A DNA stretch of 64,000 bases from Eisenbergiella tayi (GCF_001881565.1 NZ_MPDJ01000001.1:1565234-1629233), one strand, 5' to 3'; shown: positions 17,016-25,539, numbered from the stretch's first letter. The notes: a model not told the origin generated them from the letters alone. Numbers and translations: made by a program.

Positions 17016-17032
17016 TTGTGCAGAAGGCACAA
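17016..17032. promoter_or_regulatory. dyad operator TTGTGC-N5-GCACAA upstream of the SBP2 operon promoter
   Basis: This is a perfect dyad with the same half-sites, 5-bp spacer and 22-bp distance to the -35 box as the one at 11796-11812. It directly abuts the relic of an AarF/UbiB gene that begins at 17033. Confidence 0.65.
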
Positions 17033-17110
17033 GAAGCCGTCAGCATGATCCGAAACAGCATACACCTCCTGTCTCTTTTCATACTGACGGCCTCTTTATT
17101 TATCGGATAC
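17033..17110 (+). pseudogene. relic of an AarF/UbiB C-terminus
   Basis: About 75 nt closely match the end of the AarF/UbiB gene at 3795-3870. In translation, EAVSMIRNSIHLLSLFILTA and then SLFIGYL align with EAGSMLQNSVHFLSLSILTA and then SLFIGSS. The similarity stops abruptly on both sides and the rest of the gene is absent. It is not part of a working gene here. It overlaps the 3' end region of the zinc-ribbon gene on the other strand only by proximity. Confidence 0.7.
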
Positions 17111-17116
17111 TTACTT

Positions 17117-17329
17117 TCAGTTACCGATAAGGAAATCCAGAATATCCCATCCGTCGGAACCCTGTCCTTTATAAAGCTCGGTATAACCGCACTGACGGCA
17201 GCTTATTGTTATGAATTTCTTATTCTGCACATCAAAAATCTTGGCAAAATTTCCTCCTGTGGCCTGAAACTGATCACTTTCATACTGCTGGCAGCCGCAT
17301 TTGGGACATATGTATTGTTTCTTCTCCAT
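17117..17329 (-). CDS. small zinc-ribbon protein
   Basis: This is a 70-residue cytoplasmic protein. Two CxxC knuckles are present: CPKCGCQQYES near the N-terminus and CRQCGYTELY about 40 residues later. Between them lies a beta-rich segment (IFDVQNKKFITIS). This is the zf-GTF/nucleic-acid-binding Zn-ribbon pattern, and the protein ends DILDFLIGN. I start at the second methionine (MEKKQY), 7 nt after GAGAGG. The role is unknown. A TATAAT-like -10 lies upstream at about 17430-17435 on the minus strand. Confidence 0.75.
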   Translation of the reverse strand: MEKKQYICPKCGCQQYESDQFQATGGNFAKIFDVQNKKFITISCRQCGYTELYKGQGSDGWDILDFLIGN

Positions 17330-17567
17330 GTTCATACCTCTCAGATTTTATTGTCGTCTGTTATCAGCCAGTAAAGCAGTGCTGCAATATCCATGCAATG
17401 CCGTACCGGCTTCGGAACCTTTTATATTATAGCAGAAGTCTCTGAAAAGTAATCTTAAATAATTCTTATTTTTCTCTAAAAACGTATATTTTTCAATGGT
17501 TTTCCTTTATAATTTTACTTAATAAATAAAACAGGAATTTTCATTTTTAACAAAGGAGGAAACAGAT

Positions 17568-17723
17568 ATGTCAATAGTTGCAGTTTTATATACTATCCTG
17601 ATTTATCTTTTAATCGCCGCAGTAATAGGAGGCTTTTTATTTTTTATTATAAAAAAGGCCGTTAAAGAAGGTGTTCTTGATGCATTAGAGGAATGGCATG
17701 GAGAATCAGACAGAAATGAATGA
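17568..17723 (+). CDS. small single-span membrane protein, 51 residues
   Basis: The peptide starts MSIVAVLYTILIYLLIAAVI, contains one strongly hydrophobic helix (residues about 4-27), and continues with a charged tail (KKAVKEGVLDALEEWHGESD). A strong AAAGGAGGA ribosome binding site lies 6-7 nt upstream of the ATG, which is the main reason for calling it. No family is recognised. It stands alone between a zinc-ribbon gene and a fucosidase relic. Confidence 0.7.
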   Translation: MSIVAVLYTILIYLLIAAVIGGFLFFIIKKAVKEGVLDALEEWHGESDRNE

Positions 17724-17726
17724 AGG

Positions 17727-17930
17727 CTATATATTCATATGTTCATGATATTCCATTGACACTTTCTTTCCGAAAATACGGAAACTCTTCAAAACAGCAC
17801 CGTCAAATGATTTCAAAATTCTGACCCTGAAAGCATATCCCCGTAAATGTCCGATCGGTATGATCCTTTTATGGCCTATGCTTTTTCCCTGTGCAATCGG
17901 GATCCATTCCAGGACTTTCTGTCTATTCCA
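17727..17930 (-). pseudogene. relic of a GH29 alpha-L-fucosidase C-terminus
   Basis: A 66-codon open stretch with no start and bounded by stops reads VLEWIPIAQGKSIGHKRIIP and then RVRILKSFDGAVLKSFRIFG. This matches the W-x-x-I-x-x-G-x-x-I-G-H-K-R-I and RxRI...SFxxF pattern at the C-terminal beta-sandwich of bacterial GH29 alpha-L-fucosidases. The catalytic barrel is absent. I infer a decayed gene tail. The match is from memory of the family and is moderately sure. Confidence 0.5.
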
Positions 17931-18036
17931 CTAATTTTTCAAAATTTCAGATTTTACATCAACACTTCCCCCTTCCCATTCGTTATATATATGTAACCAA
18001 TCATAAGCAAGCTTTTATGTGAAAGGAGCGGCGGAT

Positions 18037-18213
18037 ATGAATCCTGAACTATTTTATGAATACTACCTTTTTACTTCTGCCCGGCAGGCCGAACACAGCA
18101 GAAGGAATACAGAAATCAGGGATATGAATTTCAAGAAAAGAAAACATCATTACCTTCCTGTATCTTTGCTGTGTTTCCTGGCCATTTTAAAAAACTTACC
18201 ATTTTTTCTCTGA
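18037..18213 (+). CDS. possible small protein, 58 residues
   Basis: The frame MNPELFYEYYLFTSARQAEH continues with a basic middle and a hydrophobic end (LPVSLLCFLAILKNLPFFL). It has a good GAAAGGAG ribosome binding site about 9 nt before the ATG. It lies just upstream of the ECF sigma gene and could be a leader peptide or a small membrane protein. Nothing is recognised and it may be spurious. Confidence 0.35.
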   Translation: MNPELFYEYYLFTSARQAEHSRRNTEIRDMNFKKRKHHYLPVSLLCFLAILKNLPFFL

Positions 18214-18264
18214 CATCAGTTACAATGATATTAATACAACAGCAAACGCAGTCAGGAGACTCCT

Positions 18265-18732
18265 ATGATAGCCAAAATTTATCAGCTGTTTTTTCAGGAA
18301 CTGATTCGATATGTCACCAAAATGACCTGCGACAAAGCCGCGGCGGAAGACATTGTGCAGGAAACCTTCCTTCGGGCCATGGAGCATGCTGTAATCCTGG
18401 ATGACATGGATGAACGTCAATGCCGGTCATGGCTGTATAAAACATCCCGCAACATTTTTATTGATAAAGTGAGACGAGAGTCGGCATGCCCGGAAGCAGA
18501 AGAAAAAACGGAAACACAGGACGATTTGTCCCAGATTGAAGTCCGGCAGCTGTGTGAAAAATTACCGGAAGAAGAACGGATTCTATTCATAAAAAGATAT
18601 TTTGAGGGTTTTGACTCCACACAGCTGTCCGCCATGTACAAGCTGCCGCCCTCCACCATTCGCTCACGCCTTGCCAGCGCAAGGCGGAAGCTGCGCATGT
18701 ATTACCCCGAACTGGAAAATCAAAAAAAATAA
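18265..18732 (+). CDS. ECF-type RNA polymerase sigma factor
   Basis: This 155-residue protein has sigma region 2 (DKAAAEDIVQETFLRAMEHA and RSWLYKTSRNIFIDKVRR). Region 4 (LPEEERILFIKRYFEGFDST, then PPSTIRSRLASARRKLR) recognises the -35 element. AGGAG lies before the ATG. No anti-sigma factor with a membrane helix is adjacent. The next gene, 11 nt downstream, encodes an unrecognised 395-residue protein that may serve as effector or regulator. The pair converges on an ABC-2 operon across a shared terminator. Confidence 0.88.
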   Translation: MIAKIYQLFFQELIRYVTKMTCDKAAAEDIVQETFLRAMEHAVILDDMDERQCRSWLYKTSRNIFIDKVRRESACPEAEEKTETQDDLSQIEVRQLCEKLPEEERILFIKRYFEGFDSTQLSAMYKLPPSTIRSRLASARRKLRMYYPELENQKK

Positions 18733-18743
18733 GAGGTGCAATT

Positions 18744-19931
18744 ATGGAAAAAACGAAAAAACTGTCAGTAAATACGGCTCTTTGTGATATGACTGAAATT
18801 ACCGAGGAAAGGCTGTCGCAGTATTCTGCCATTGCAATTAATGCCGCTGCAGTGATCCAGTCTGAAAAATCAGCCGTCCTTATCTCCAAATATCCGGTGG
18901 AAATAAATACAGCCTGCGTAATTAAGGTTCCCGATGGAATCAATTTAATAATAAAAAATGGTTCCATTGAAATGAATGAAAAAGCCTTTGCGGCTGAGCA
19001 TTCTTTCCTGTTTGTTTCAGGAAGTCTTTTTATCCATCCTGCTGCCGGAAAAGCTTTGGAAAGCTATGAAAAAATAATGGTAAACGGATCACTCATTTAT
19101 CCTGAAGGACTTTCTGATGCCGTATCAAAAATTCAGGTAAACGGTACACAGAAAAGCTATCCTGATAATGCCATATGCCTGCTGAAGGATGTTGACGTCG
19201 ACAAATATTTTATTCTCCGGGCCCGCCAGGATACCCCATATTTCATCAATGGTATGGTAAAGCTGCTGGACGCTTCCCTCGATCTCGCCGCATTAATTCA
19301 AAAAAACGTAACTTTTTTATGTAAAAAAGCCATGGTAATGGAATGTCTGTTTGAACAGAGCCTGTCTTTATTTGATGAGCACACGGAAATCCAGATTATA
19401 CCCGATGAATGCCGGATACTTCCTGATAATACCGAGTTAGATTCCGGGACAGTCAGCCTGTTTGGAAAAAAGCTCTATAAAAACGGAGATCTCACGCTGA
19501 CGGATCAGTCCATGGAAGCACTCCCCGAACTGGAATATCTGAAGGTTACCGGCACCCTTTATATACCGGAAAAGTACAGCAGTAATTTGTCGGAATTTCC
19601 TGTGGAATACGGAAGTATATTTGTCATTAAAGGTACCATGATCTCTGACAGAAGTAATATAAGAATTGATAAACAGCTGCTTGAGCAGACGCCGGGCGGA
19701 CTGCATGTCGTTGATTGCGCCGTAGCTGAAATTTCGGAAGATGTTCCCCCGGAACTCATCCGCAGCCGGCTCCGTCTTGAGGACATTGCCGTTGTGAGGT
19801 GTTCTCCTGAAATCAGAAATGCGGTGGAACTTGTATCTGCGGATGTTGCTTTATTTGAGGATTATAAAGACGAAGAAGTACAGGAAGATGATGATACTTC
19901 CTTTGTAAATGCTGCAAGCTATAAGTTTTAA
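18744..19931 (+). CDS. uncharacterised 395-residue protein in operon with the ECF sigma factor
   Basis: I do not recognise the family. There is no signal peptide or membrane helix, so it is probably cytoplasmic. A short beta motif of the form V-x-G-[ST]-L/Q-x-x-x-P recurs at residues 91-99, 113-121, 132-140 and 268-276, with a looser copy IKGTMI at 295-300. This suggests stacked beta-strand turns as in bactofilin-like or right-handed solenoid proteins. The C-terminus is acidic (EDYKDEEVQEDDD). A RAGGTG-type ribosome binding site precedes the ATG. Because it is co-transcribed with the sigma factor, it may bind it or be part of the response. Confidence 0.75.
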   Translation: MEKTKKLSVNTALCDMTEITEERLSQYSAIAINAAAVIQSEKSAVLISKYPVEINTACVIKVPDGINLIIKNGSIEMNEKAFAAEHSFLFVSGSLFIHPAAGKALESYEKIMVNGSLIYPEGLSDAVSKIQVNGTQKSYPDNAICLLKDVDVDKYFILRARQDTPYFINGMVKLLDASLDLAALIQKNVTFLCKKAMVMECLFEQSLSLFDEHTEIQIIPDECRILPDNTELDSGTVSLFGKKLYKNGDLTLTDQSMEALPELEYLKVTGTLYIPEKYSSNLSEFPVEYGSIFVIKGTMISDRSNIRIDKQLLEQTPGGLHVVDCAVAEISEDVPPELIRSRLRLEDIAVVRCSPEIRNAVELVSADVALFEDYKDEEVQEDDDTSFVNAASYKF

Positions 19932-19972
19932 TTCACACGGTTTATTAATAAATTACTATTTTCATCATTCCG

Positions 19973-20008
19973 AAAAAGGGAGCTGCCTATTTGGGCTGCT
20001 CCCTTTTT
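19973..20008. terminator. bidirectional intrinsic terminator
   Basis: The perfect arms AAAAAGGGAGC and GCTCCCTTTTT with a 14-nt loop form a terminator readable from both sides. It separates the convergent sigma-factor operon and ABC-2 operon. Confidence 0.9.
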
Positions 20009-20023
20009 ATTTAATGACTAAAT

Positions 20024-20749
20024 TTAAAATGATACAGCTTTTTTGTTCCGCCATACAGCAAAAACAAGAAAACCAATCCCTGCTAAAAGAAAGATAACCC
20101 TTGACACAATCATACCTCCCGGCATTGAAAATGCCGGATCCAGCAGTTCCATAGTTAACGGATATTCCGTAAAAAAAGAATAACCATAGAGATCAAAATT
20201 CATCGGCAGAGGAATAAATCCTGCCCCCAGCGCAAGCGCCATCAAGCCAAACAAAAGACCGGAATGTATCCTGCCTGCAAGAAGTCCCATACCTGCCAGC
20301 AACAAAAGCGCAGGCAAAAGAGTAATAACAGCAGTCAGCAAAAGCATTCCCACAGGAACATTTCTCCCGAACATTATTACCAGGAAGCCCAGACCCAGGG
20401 CCGTGAGGATCAGCGCCAGCAGCAGCCACGCAGTAACCGCAGCAGCACATTTTACCAATAGATATTTTCCCTGTTCTACAGGAGCAGCATCAGTAAGCCT
20501 CCCAAACTGCCTGGATTTCTCATTGCACTGGTTCCATTGAAAAAACAGCAGCGCCACTCCCAGAAGAGGCATAATCCGCGCCATATATGCCCCGAAGCTC
20601 CATGGAGAGAACGGGGCAGTATGTGCAACACCCTTTATAGTGGATGTCTGCAGAATATTCCAGCCAAAAAACAAGCATACCGCCAGCAGGCCCCAGAAGA
20701 ATTTGCTGCGCAGGATCCTGCGCAATTCGTATTGATATATTTTATTCAA
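20024..20749 (-). CDS. ABC-2 type transporter permease
   Basis: This 241-residue membrane protein has about six helices. The N-terminus MNKIYQYELRRILRSKFFWG is typical of ABC-2 permeases. The first helix is followed by a short external loop and FFQWNQCNEKSRQFGRLTDA. It is the third gene of the operon and its start overlaps the end of the permease-peptidase gene by 8 nt. It probably forms a heterodimeric transport channel with that larger subunit. The substrate is unknown. Confidence 0.8.
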   Translation of the reverse strand: MNKIYQYELRRILRSKFFWGLLAVCLFFGWNILQTSTIKGVAHTAPFSPWSFGAYMARIMPLLGVALLFFQWNQCNEKSRQFGRLTDAAPVEQGKYLLVKCAAAVTAWLLLALILTALGLGFLVIMFGRNVPVGMLLLTAVITLLPALLLLAGMGLLAGRIHSGLLFGLMALALGAGFIPLPMNFDLYGYSFFTEYPLTMELLDPAFSMPGGMIVSRVIFLLAGIGFLVFAVWRNKKAVSF

Positions 20750-22928
20750 GATTCAAATCCTCCTCCGTAAGATTACAGGCCTGAAGAAAGTCCTGCCAGG
20801 TCAGGTAAGGATAGGACGGATTCGTCTCACCGGTAAACAATCCTGCCAGGATTCGATCCATAGCTTCCTCTCCGCCCACCAGCTTTTCCGCTTTCAGTAT
20901 TTTCAGAGGCATTTCGCAGTACTGCCGGACGGTAGACTGGCTGTTGGCTATATCGGCTTTATACTTTTCCGGCAGAGCCGACAGAAACTGCGGATTCCGG
21001 ACGTAAAAATCCTGATAATAATCATCTGTCCGGGACTGCCACACATCTACATAATACTTTTGTGCGTAGTCTGCGCCGTGAAGTTCCTTCATCATCCGAT
21101 AGGTGGTATAGACCGTCAGCCCTTCGCTGGACCAGGGATCTCCGGTATAGGAAGATTCGATCATATTGCCAAGCCCCCACCACTGGTGAATGATTTCATG
21201 GGCCATAACTTCACTGCCGCCGGCACCTTTCAGGGGATCCTTAAGCCCTGCTTCACTGAAGCTGTCCTCGCCCATGACACTGGCTCCTCCGGCAGCATAA
21301 CCGCCGCCTGTAGCACCGATCTCAATAAGGCGCATGCCTTCCTCTCCATAGAAGAAAAGAGATCCATAATGATCCGTACAGTATTCAAATACCTGCTTCA
21401 GCGTATCATTGACATTGCATTCTTCCATAACCCTCCGATGTTTGGCACTGTAGAAAAATTCCACATTCAGTCCGGCAGCATCAATATGCTCCGAAATATA
21501 ATCACCGGCATAAAGAATCAGGCTCCATCCCGAAGCATGTAATATCCATTGGGTAGATCCGGCTTCGCTCTTCCCCGCTTCCACCGTATCTGTACTGAAT
21601 AAAACCGGCTTCAATCCATCAGGCAGCGTTATTTTGGCTGTAAGAGGAGGCTCTTCTGAAGTATTTTCAAAAAAATCACGAGGCATGGGTGAAAAATCCT
21701 GATGAGCCAGATAAATGTAGTCTCTGCTGATTTCACACTCCCCCTGAAACAGAGACATTATATTCCATTCCTGAGGAAAACCCCCGTATTCTACCGATAA
21801 TTCCATATTTTCATCGGCGGGAATATCCAGTTCAATCGTTTTCTTATTAATATCATCATTTTGAAGATCACGGAACGGAACAGGCTTTCCGCCGGCCGTA
21901 ACAGACTTCACCTTATAGCCGGGATTCAGCCAGAATGAAATGGTCTGGGGCTGCCCGGAATCATTATGCAGAGTATAGGAAGCCGTTGCCTCAAAAAAAC
22001 CTGTAAAAAGGGATGGACGCGCATCTACCGATATTGCGGAATAGGTCACATGTTCATTATAGTCAAAATTATAATGTGCATCATAGTCAATTTCCTTCTT
22101 ACTATGATCCAAAAAAGGCTGCTTTACATAAACCAGTACACCTGTTATCGTCAGCATAATTCCGATGACAGGAAGATAAATCATCCGCGCATTACGAAGC
22201 AGAGAACCGAAGGCTCCTCTGCCGTACCGGCGGGTACACAGCAGGCACAGGCACCAGATCCCTCCCAGCAGCAACAGCCAGAACAGCCTGTTCCATCCCA
22301 GGGACATGAGTCTGCGGTTATTGCCGAAATCATCGGAAAGATAAGCCAGCGCGGGATTTACCCAGCGCAGCAGCCAGTTTTCTCTCCAGGCCGACAGGCT
22401 TAAGAGAAAAAAGCCAACGAACGCTGCCAATGTTATATCCAGTCTTTGTACAAGCTGATAAACAGCGGCTGTGAAAAGGATGGAAAACCAGAGTGAGGGA
22501 AGCATCACCAGCAGATATACCGCCGCACACAGTCCGGGCCGGAATACAGCGCCGGTTAATGAGGCCGTGACCGGCATCCAGATTATCATTGCTGCCGCAG
22601 CGGCTGCAGATGCGGCTGTCAGCAATGCCAGAGTCCGACATACTTCCGCTGCAAGAGGAGAAATCATAGAATCCGTAAGTACATCAGTATGGCTGCTGTG
22701 AACACGATCCAGTTCCAATACGGTAAGCAATGCAAAAATCAGAGCGCCTGCCAGTGAACCGCCCAGTGCAGGATTGGCAAGAGCCGTACTGTTCAGCGAT
22801 CCGGAAAGAGGGCAATAGAACGTAAATCCCACTGCCGGCGCCGCCACGGTAATACCAAGCACCGCCCATGTCAGCCGGCTGCGAAAAAGCCGTCCCAGCT
22901 CCACACGAAAGAGAGAAGAAAATTTCAT
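20742..22928 (-). CDS. ABC-2 permease fused to an M1-family metallopeptidase domain
   Basis: This 728-residue protein begins as an ABC-2 permease (residues 1 to about 265, six or seven helices). It continues, probably on the outer face, with a beta-sandwich domain and a gluzincin peptidase domain. The zinc motif HEIIHQWWG starts at about residue 577, and the third ligand glutamate lies in WSSEGLTVYTTY. The spacing HExxH-x20-E is two longer than the classic M1 value of 18. The canonical GAMEN exopeptidase motif is not visible and a glycine-rich GATGGGYAAGGASVMG stretch stands there instead. Fusions of this kind are known in other phyla. It overlaps the ATPase gene by 4 nt (ATGA). Confidence 0.85.
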   Translation of the reverse strand: MKFSSLFRVELGRLFRSRLTWAVLGITVAAPAVGFTFYCPLSGSLNSTALANPALGGSLAGALIFALLTVLELDRVHSSHTDVLTDSMISPLAAEVCRTLALLTAASAAAAAAMIIWMPVTASLTGAVFRPGLCAAVYLLVMLPSLWFSILFTAAVYQLVQRLDITLAAFVGFFLLSLSAWRENWLLRWVNPALAYLSDDFGNNRRLMSLGWNRLFWLLLLGGIWCLCLLCTRRYGRGAFGSLLRNARMIYLPVIGIMLTITGVLVYVKQPFLDHSKKEIDYDAHYNFDYNEHVTYSAISVDARPSLFTGFFEATASYTLHNDSGQPQTISFWLNPGYKVKSVTAGGKPVPFRDLQNDDINKKTIELDIPADENMELSVEYGGFPQEWNIMSLFQGECEISRDYIYLAHQDFSPMPRDFFENTSEEPPLTAKITLPDGLKPVLFSTDTVEAGKSEAGSTQWILHASGWSLILYAGDYISEHIDAAGLNVEFFYSAKHRRVMEECNVNDTLKQVFEYCTDHYGSLFFYGEEGMRLIEIGATGGGYAAGGASVMGEDSFSEAGLKDPLKGAGGSEVMAHEIIHQWWGLGNMIESSYTGDPWSSEGLTVYTTYRMMKELHGADYAQKYYVDVWQSRTDDYYQDFYVRNPQFLSALPEKYKADIANSQSTVRQYCEMPLKILKAEKLVGGEEAMDRILAGLFTGETNPSYPYLTWQDFLQACNLTEEDLNLE

Positions 22929-23791
22929 TGTGTTTTACCCTCCTGCGTAATGAGATATAAATAGGCATCTTCCAGCGTAGGTTCCACACTTTGGGCCTCC
23001 TTTGGCAGCTCATCCGCCACTCCCCGGCATAACACACCCTCCGCTGTATTCACCCGGGAGATGATACGCAGGTCAGACTCCTTTTTATCTCCGTTGTGTT
23101 CCAGCAGAACACCTACATGTCCCCTGGCCTGCAGGATCAATTCTTCAGGTTTGCCTATAAACAGGATCTCCCCGTGGTCAATTACAATAAGCCTGTCACA
23201 AACAGACTGTATATCTTCAATGATATGAGTGGACAGCAGTACCAGTTTATCCTGTGCCGTCTGAGAGAAAAAATTACGGAAACGGATACGTTCTTCCGGA
23301 TCCAGACCCACAGTAGGCTCGTCAAAAATCAGGAATTCCGGTTCCCCCAGCAGCGCCTGTGCAATTCCTACTCTCTGCCGCTGTCCGCCGGACAGCGTTT
23401 TTATGCGCGCCTTTTTCTTTTCTTCCAGACCAGTGGCCAAAATAACTTCTTCTATAACGGGCCTGCTGTTACGTATCCCCTTTAACGCTGCCATATAGTC
23501 CAGAAATTCCCATATCGTCAGTTCATCATACAGACCGAAGTCCTGCGGTAAATAGCCCAGCTTCTTCTTCAGCTCTTTTTCACATTTCGTCAGCGGCTTA
23601 TCATCAATGGCAATATCACCGCCTGTAGGAAGAAGCCCTGCAACAAGCAGCTTCATCAGTGTGGATTTTCCCGCGCCGTTTGGCCCCACCAGGCCTATGA
23701 GACTCGGACTTTCCAGCGTCAGGTTTATATCCTTCAAAGCCTGTTTGCCGGTGGGATAGGTCATGCTTAAGTGATTCAAATGAATTTTCAT
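22925..23791 (-). CDS. ABC-2 type transporter ATP-binding protein
   Basis: This is the ATPase of the permease-peptidase transporter. Walker A is GPNGAGKST, the Q-loop LGYLPQDFGLYDELT, the signature LSGGQRQR and Walker B FLIFDEPTVGLDP, followed by the switch histidine in LSTHIIED. With the start at MKIHLNHLS (AGAAAGGAA upstream) it has 288 residues. The C-terminal extension (RVNTAEGVLCRG...) is usual for export ATPases of the CcmA/NatA group. It is the first gene of a three-gene operon. Confidence 0.92.
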   Translation of the reverse strand: MKIHLNHLSMTYPTGKQALKDINLTLESPSLIGLVGPNGAGKSTLMKLLVAGLLPTGGDIAIDDKPLTKCEKELKKKLGYLPQDFGLYDELTIWEFLDYMAALKGIRNSRPVIEEVILATGLEEKKKARIKTLSGGQRQRVGIAQALLGEPEFLIFDEPTVGLDPEERIRFRNFFSQTAQDKLVLLSTHIIEDIQSVCDRLIVIDHGEILFIGKPEELILQARGHVGVLLEHNGDKKESDLRIISRVNTAEGVLCRGVADELPKEAQSVEPTLEDAYLYLITQEGKTQ

Positions 23792-23996
23792 AAAATTCCT
23801 TTCTGATATTTTTATTCTGACAAAGCTGTTATCTGCAAATTTGTATTTCCTTTTGTTCTGCTTACAAGTATAGCTGCTATTTCTTAAAAAGATATAACGG
23901 AATTTCTTAACAAAATCAAACAATCTATCCAAAACAAAAAAGGAGCTGCCAGCATGAATAAATCTTCAGACTGATACGCTCCCGTTTTATTTATTA

Positions 23997-25520
23997 TCAT
24001 TCCACCCTGTAAATATCGACATAGGCCTTACCGCCGATATCCACCGTCACATTCCCTGATTTACTGTCCGATTCCATCTCAAATACGGCATAGACAAGTC
24101 CGTTGTCCGCGGTAATCTCCACAATTTCCCCATCCGCAATAATAGAAAAATCATTCAGCTCCTTACCGAACTGTACCGTTTCCTTCCCCACATTCATTTT
24201 CCCGCAGGAAGGGATATAAGTGATGGAGGTACCGTAGAGATTGACAACAAAATCGCAGGGACTTTGCATATGAACGGTTATTTCAACAACACCTGCCTTC
24301 TGCATCATATAAAAAACTTTTCCCTCACCCTGGGAAACTGACACACTCACCCTTGCTTTACGGAATTCCTCAACTGGATTCTGTCTAAGCCTCAATCCCT
24401 CAGGTGTTTCGGCAAGGATCAGTTTCCTTGGAATCCCCATTACACCCGTATATAATTTTCCTTTATTTTTCGTTCTCAGCCAGGGAATCGTAATCACATC
24501 CTCTGTTCCCCAGAAGGTTTGTGCGGCATAGGGAATTTTAGTCCGGTAAGCCTCCAGCTTCACACCATCCGTCTTAAATTCATAGCCGTCAAATTCTCCC
24601 AGAAAATAATAACCGTCCGCGCTCCAGAACACCCATTTTTCTCCGCCGCCTTCCACGGGAATCCTTCTGAGATCCGGACATTCCCAGGAATCCTTCAGAG
24701 TCAGAATCTGGGTCTTTTTCCAGTTTTTCAGATCCTTGGAACGAAGAATCATGAACTCGTTGTCTTTCAGATACAAAACCATGATATAAGCTTTGCTCTC
24801 TTCATGCCAATAGACCTTGGGATCCCGGTTTTCCCCGGAAATATGCTTTACTGCGTTTCCTTCCAGCTTTACAAGGGTATTTCCCCCGTCTGTACTGTAA
24901 GCGATTCTCTGATTAAAGGTTTTCCCCAGGCTCCATTTTGATTTATTTCCCGCACATGTATAAAAATAGATATGAGCATCCTCAGGGAGGCCCAGAAGTC
25001 CCTGTTCATTAACAATTCCGCTCCCGGAATACATGACGCCGTCACTGTCCGGATAAAGCGCAGTCTCCTTCTGCTCCCAGTGAAGCAGATCCTTACTCAC
25101 CGCATGTCCCCAGCACATATTTTCCCAGCGGGTATCAAATGGATTGTACTGGAAATATAAATGATAGACGCCGTCCTTATACAGCAGCCCGTTGGGATCA
25201 TTCATCCAGCCCGTGCGGGGTGCAAAATGAAGAAGGGGACGGGACTGGAGATTTTCCGGTACGGTATCGGAAAGGGATATGGCGTCCATAAACGCTTTCG
25301 GAATACTTCCCTCTATCAATAAAGTTTTTCCCTTATATTCTTCCATATTAACGGGAGCATAGTAGTGAAAACCATAATGTCCGTCCGGCTTTTCCTTTAC
25401 CGGAACATTAAATTCATATATTTTTTCTCCCTGGCAGGAGATGCTGATCGTCTTCAGTTCTTTTTCCGCACAAACAGGGATCAGAAGATATTTCTTATCA
25501 ATTGTAATATACTTTTTCAT
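23997..25520 (-). CDS. GH32 beta-fructosidase (sucrose/fructan hydrolase)
   Basis: It cleaves beta-fructosidic bonds in sucrose, inulin or levan fragments. The GH32 triad is present: the nucleophile in WMNDPNG (about residue 106), the transition-state stabiliser in ENRDPKVYW and the acid/base in WECPDL. An N-terminal beta domain of about 90 residues precedes the five-bladed propeller, and a C-terminal beta-sandwich follows. There is no signal peptide, so the substrate must be imported. No fructan transporter is adjacent. The fructokinase at 847-1812 is the plausible next step. A perfect inverted repeat lies just upstream of the ribosome binding site. Confidence 0.92.
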   Translation of the reverse strand: MKKYITIDKKYLLIPVCAEKELKTISISCQGEKIYEFNVPVKEKPDGHYGFHYYAPVNMEEYKGKTLLIEGSIPKAFMDAISLSDTVPENLQSRPLLHFAPRTGWMNDPNGLLYKDGVYHLYFQYNPFDTRWENMCWGHAVSKDLLHWEQKETALYPDSDGVMYSGSGIVNEQGLLGLPEDAHIYFYTCAGNKSKWSLGKTFNQRIAYSTDGGNTLVKLEGNAVKHISGENRDPKVYWHEESKAYIMVLYLKDNEFMILRSKDLKNWKKTQILTLKDSWECPDLRRIPVEGGGEKWVFWSADGYYFLGEFDGYEFKTDGVKLEAYRTKIPYAAQTFWGTEDVITIPWLRTKNKGKLYTGVMGIPRKLILAETPEGLRLRQNPVEEFRKARVSVSVSQGEGKVFYMMQKAGVVEITVHMQSPCDFVVNLYGTSITYIPSCGKMNVGKETVQFGKELNDFSIIADGEIVEITADNGLVYAVFEMESDSKSGNVTVDIGGKAYVDIYRVE

Positions 25521-25539
25521 TTCCTGCCTCCTAAAAAAA

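Noticed and set aside
17018..17374. Rightward frame of 118 residues as a real membrane protein
   Set aside because: Only its first part matches AarF/UbiB. The rest is antisense to the zinc-ribbon gene and there is no ribosome binding site.
23942..23980. Terminator after the GH32 gene
   Set aside because: Only a 5-bp stem (GGAGC / GCTCC) with a loop of about 25 nt and a T-run is visible. This is too weak to list as a feature.
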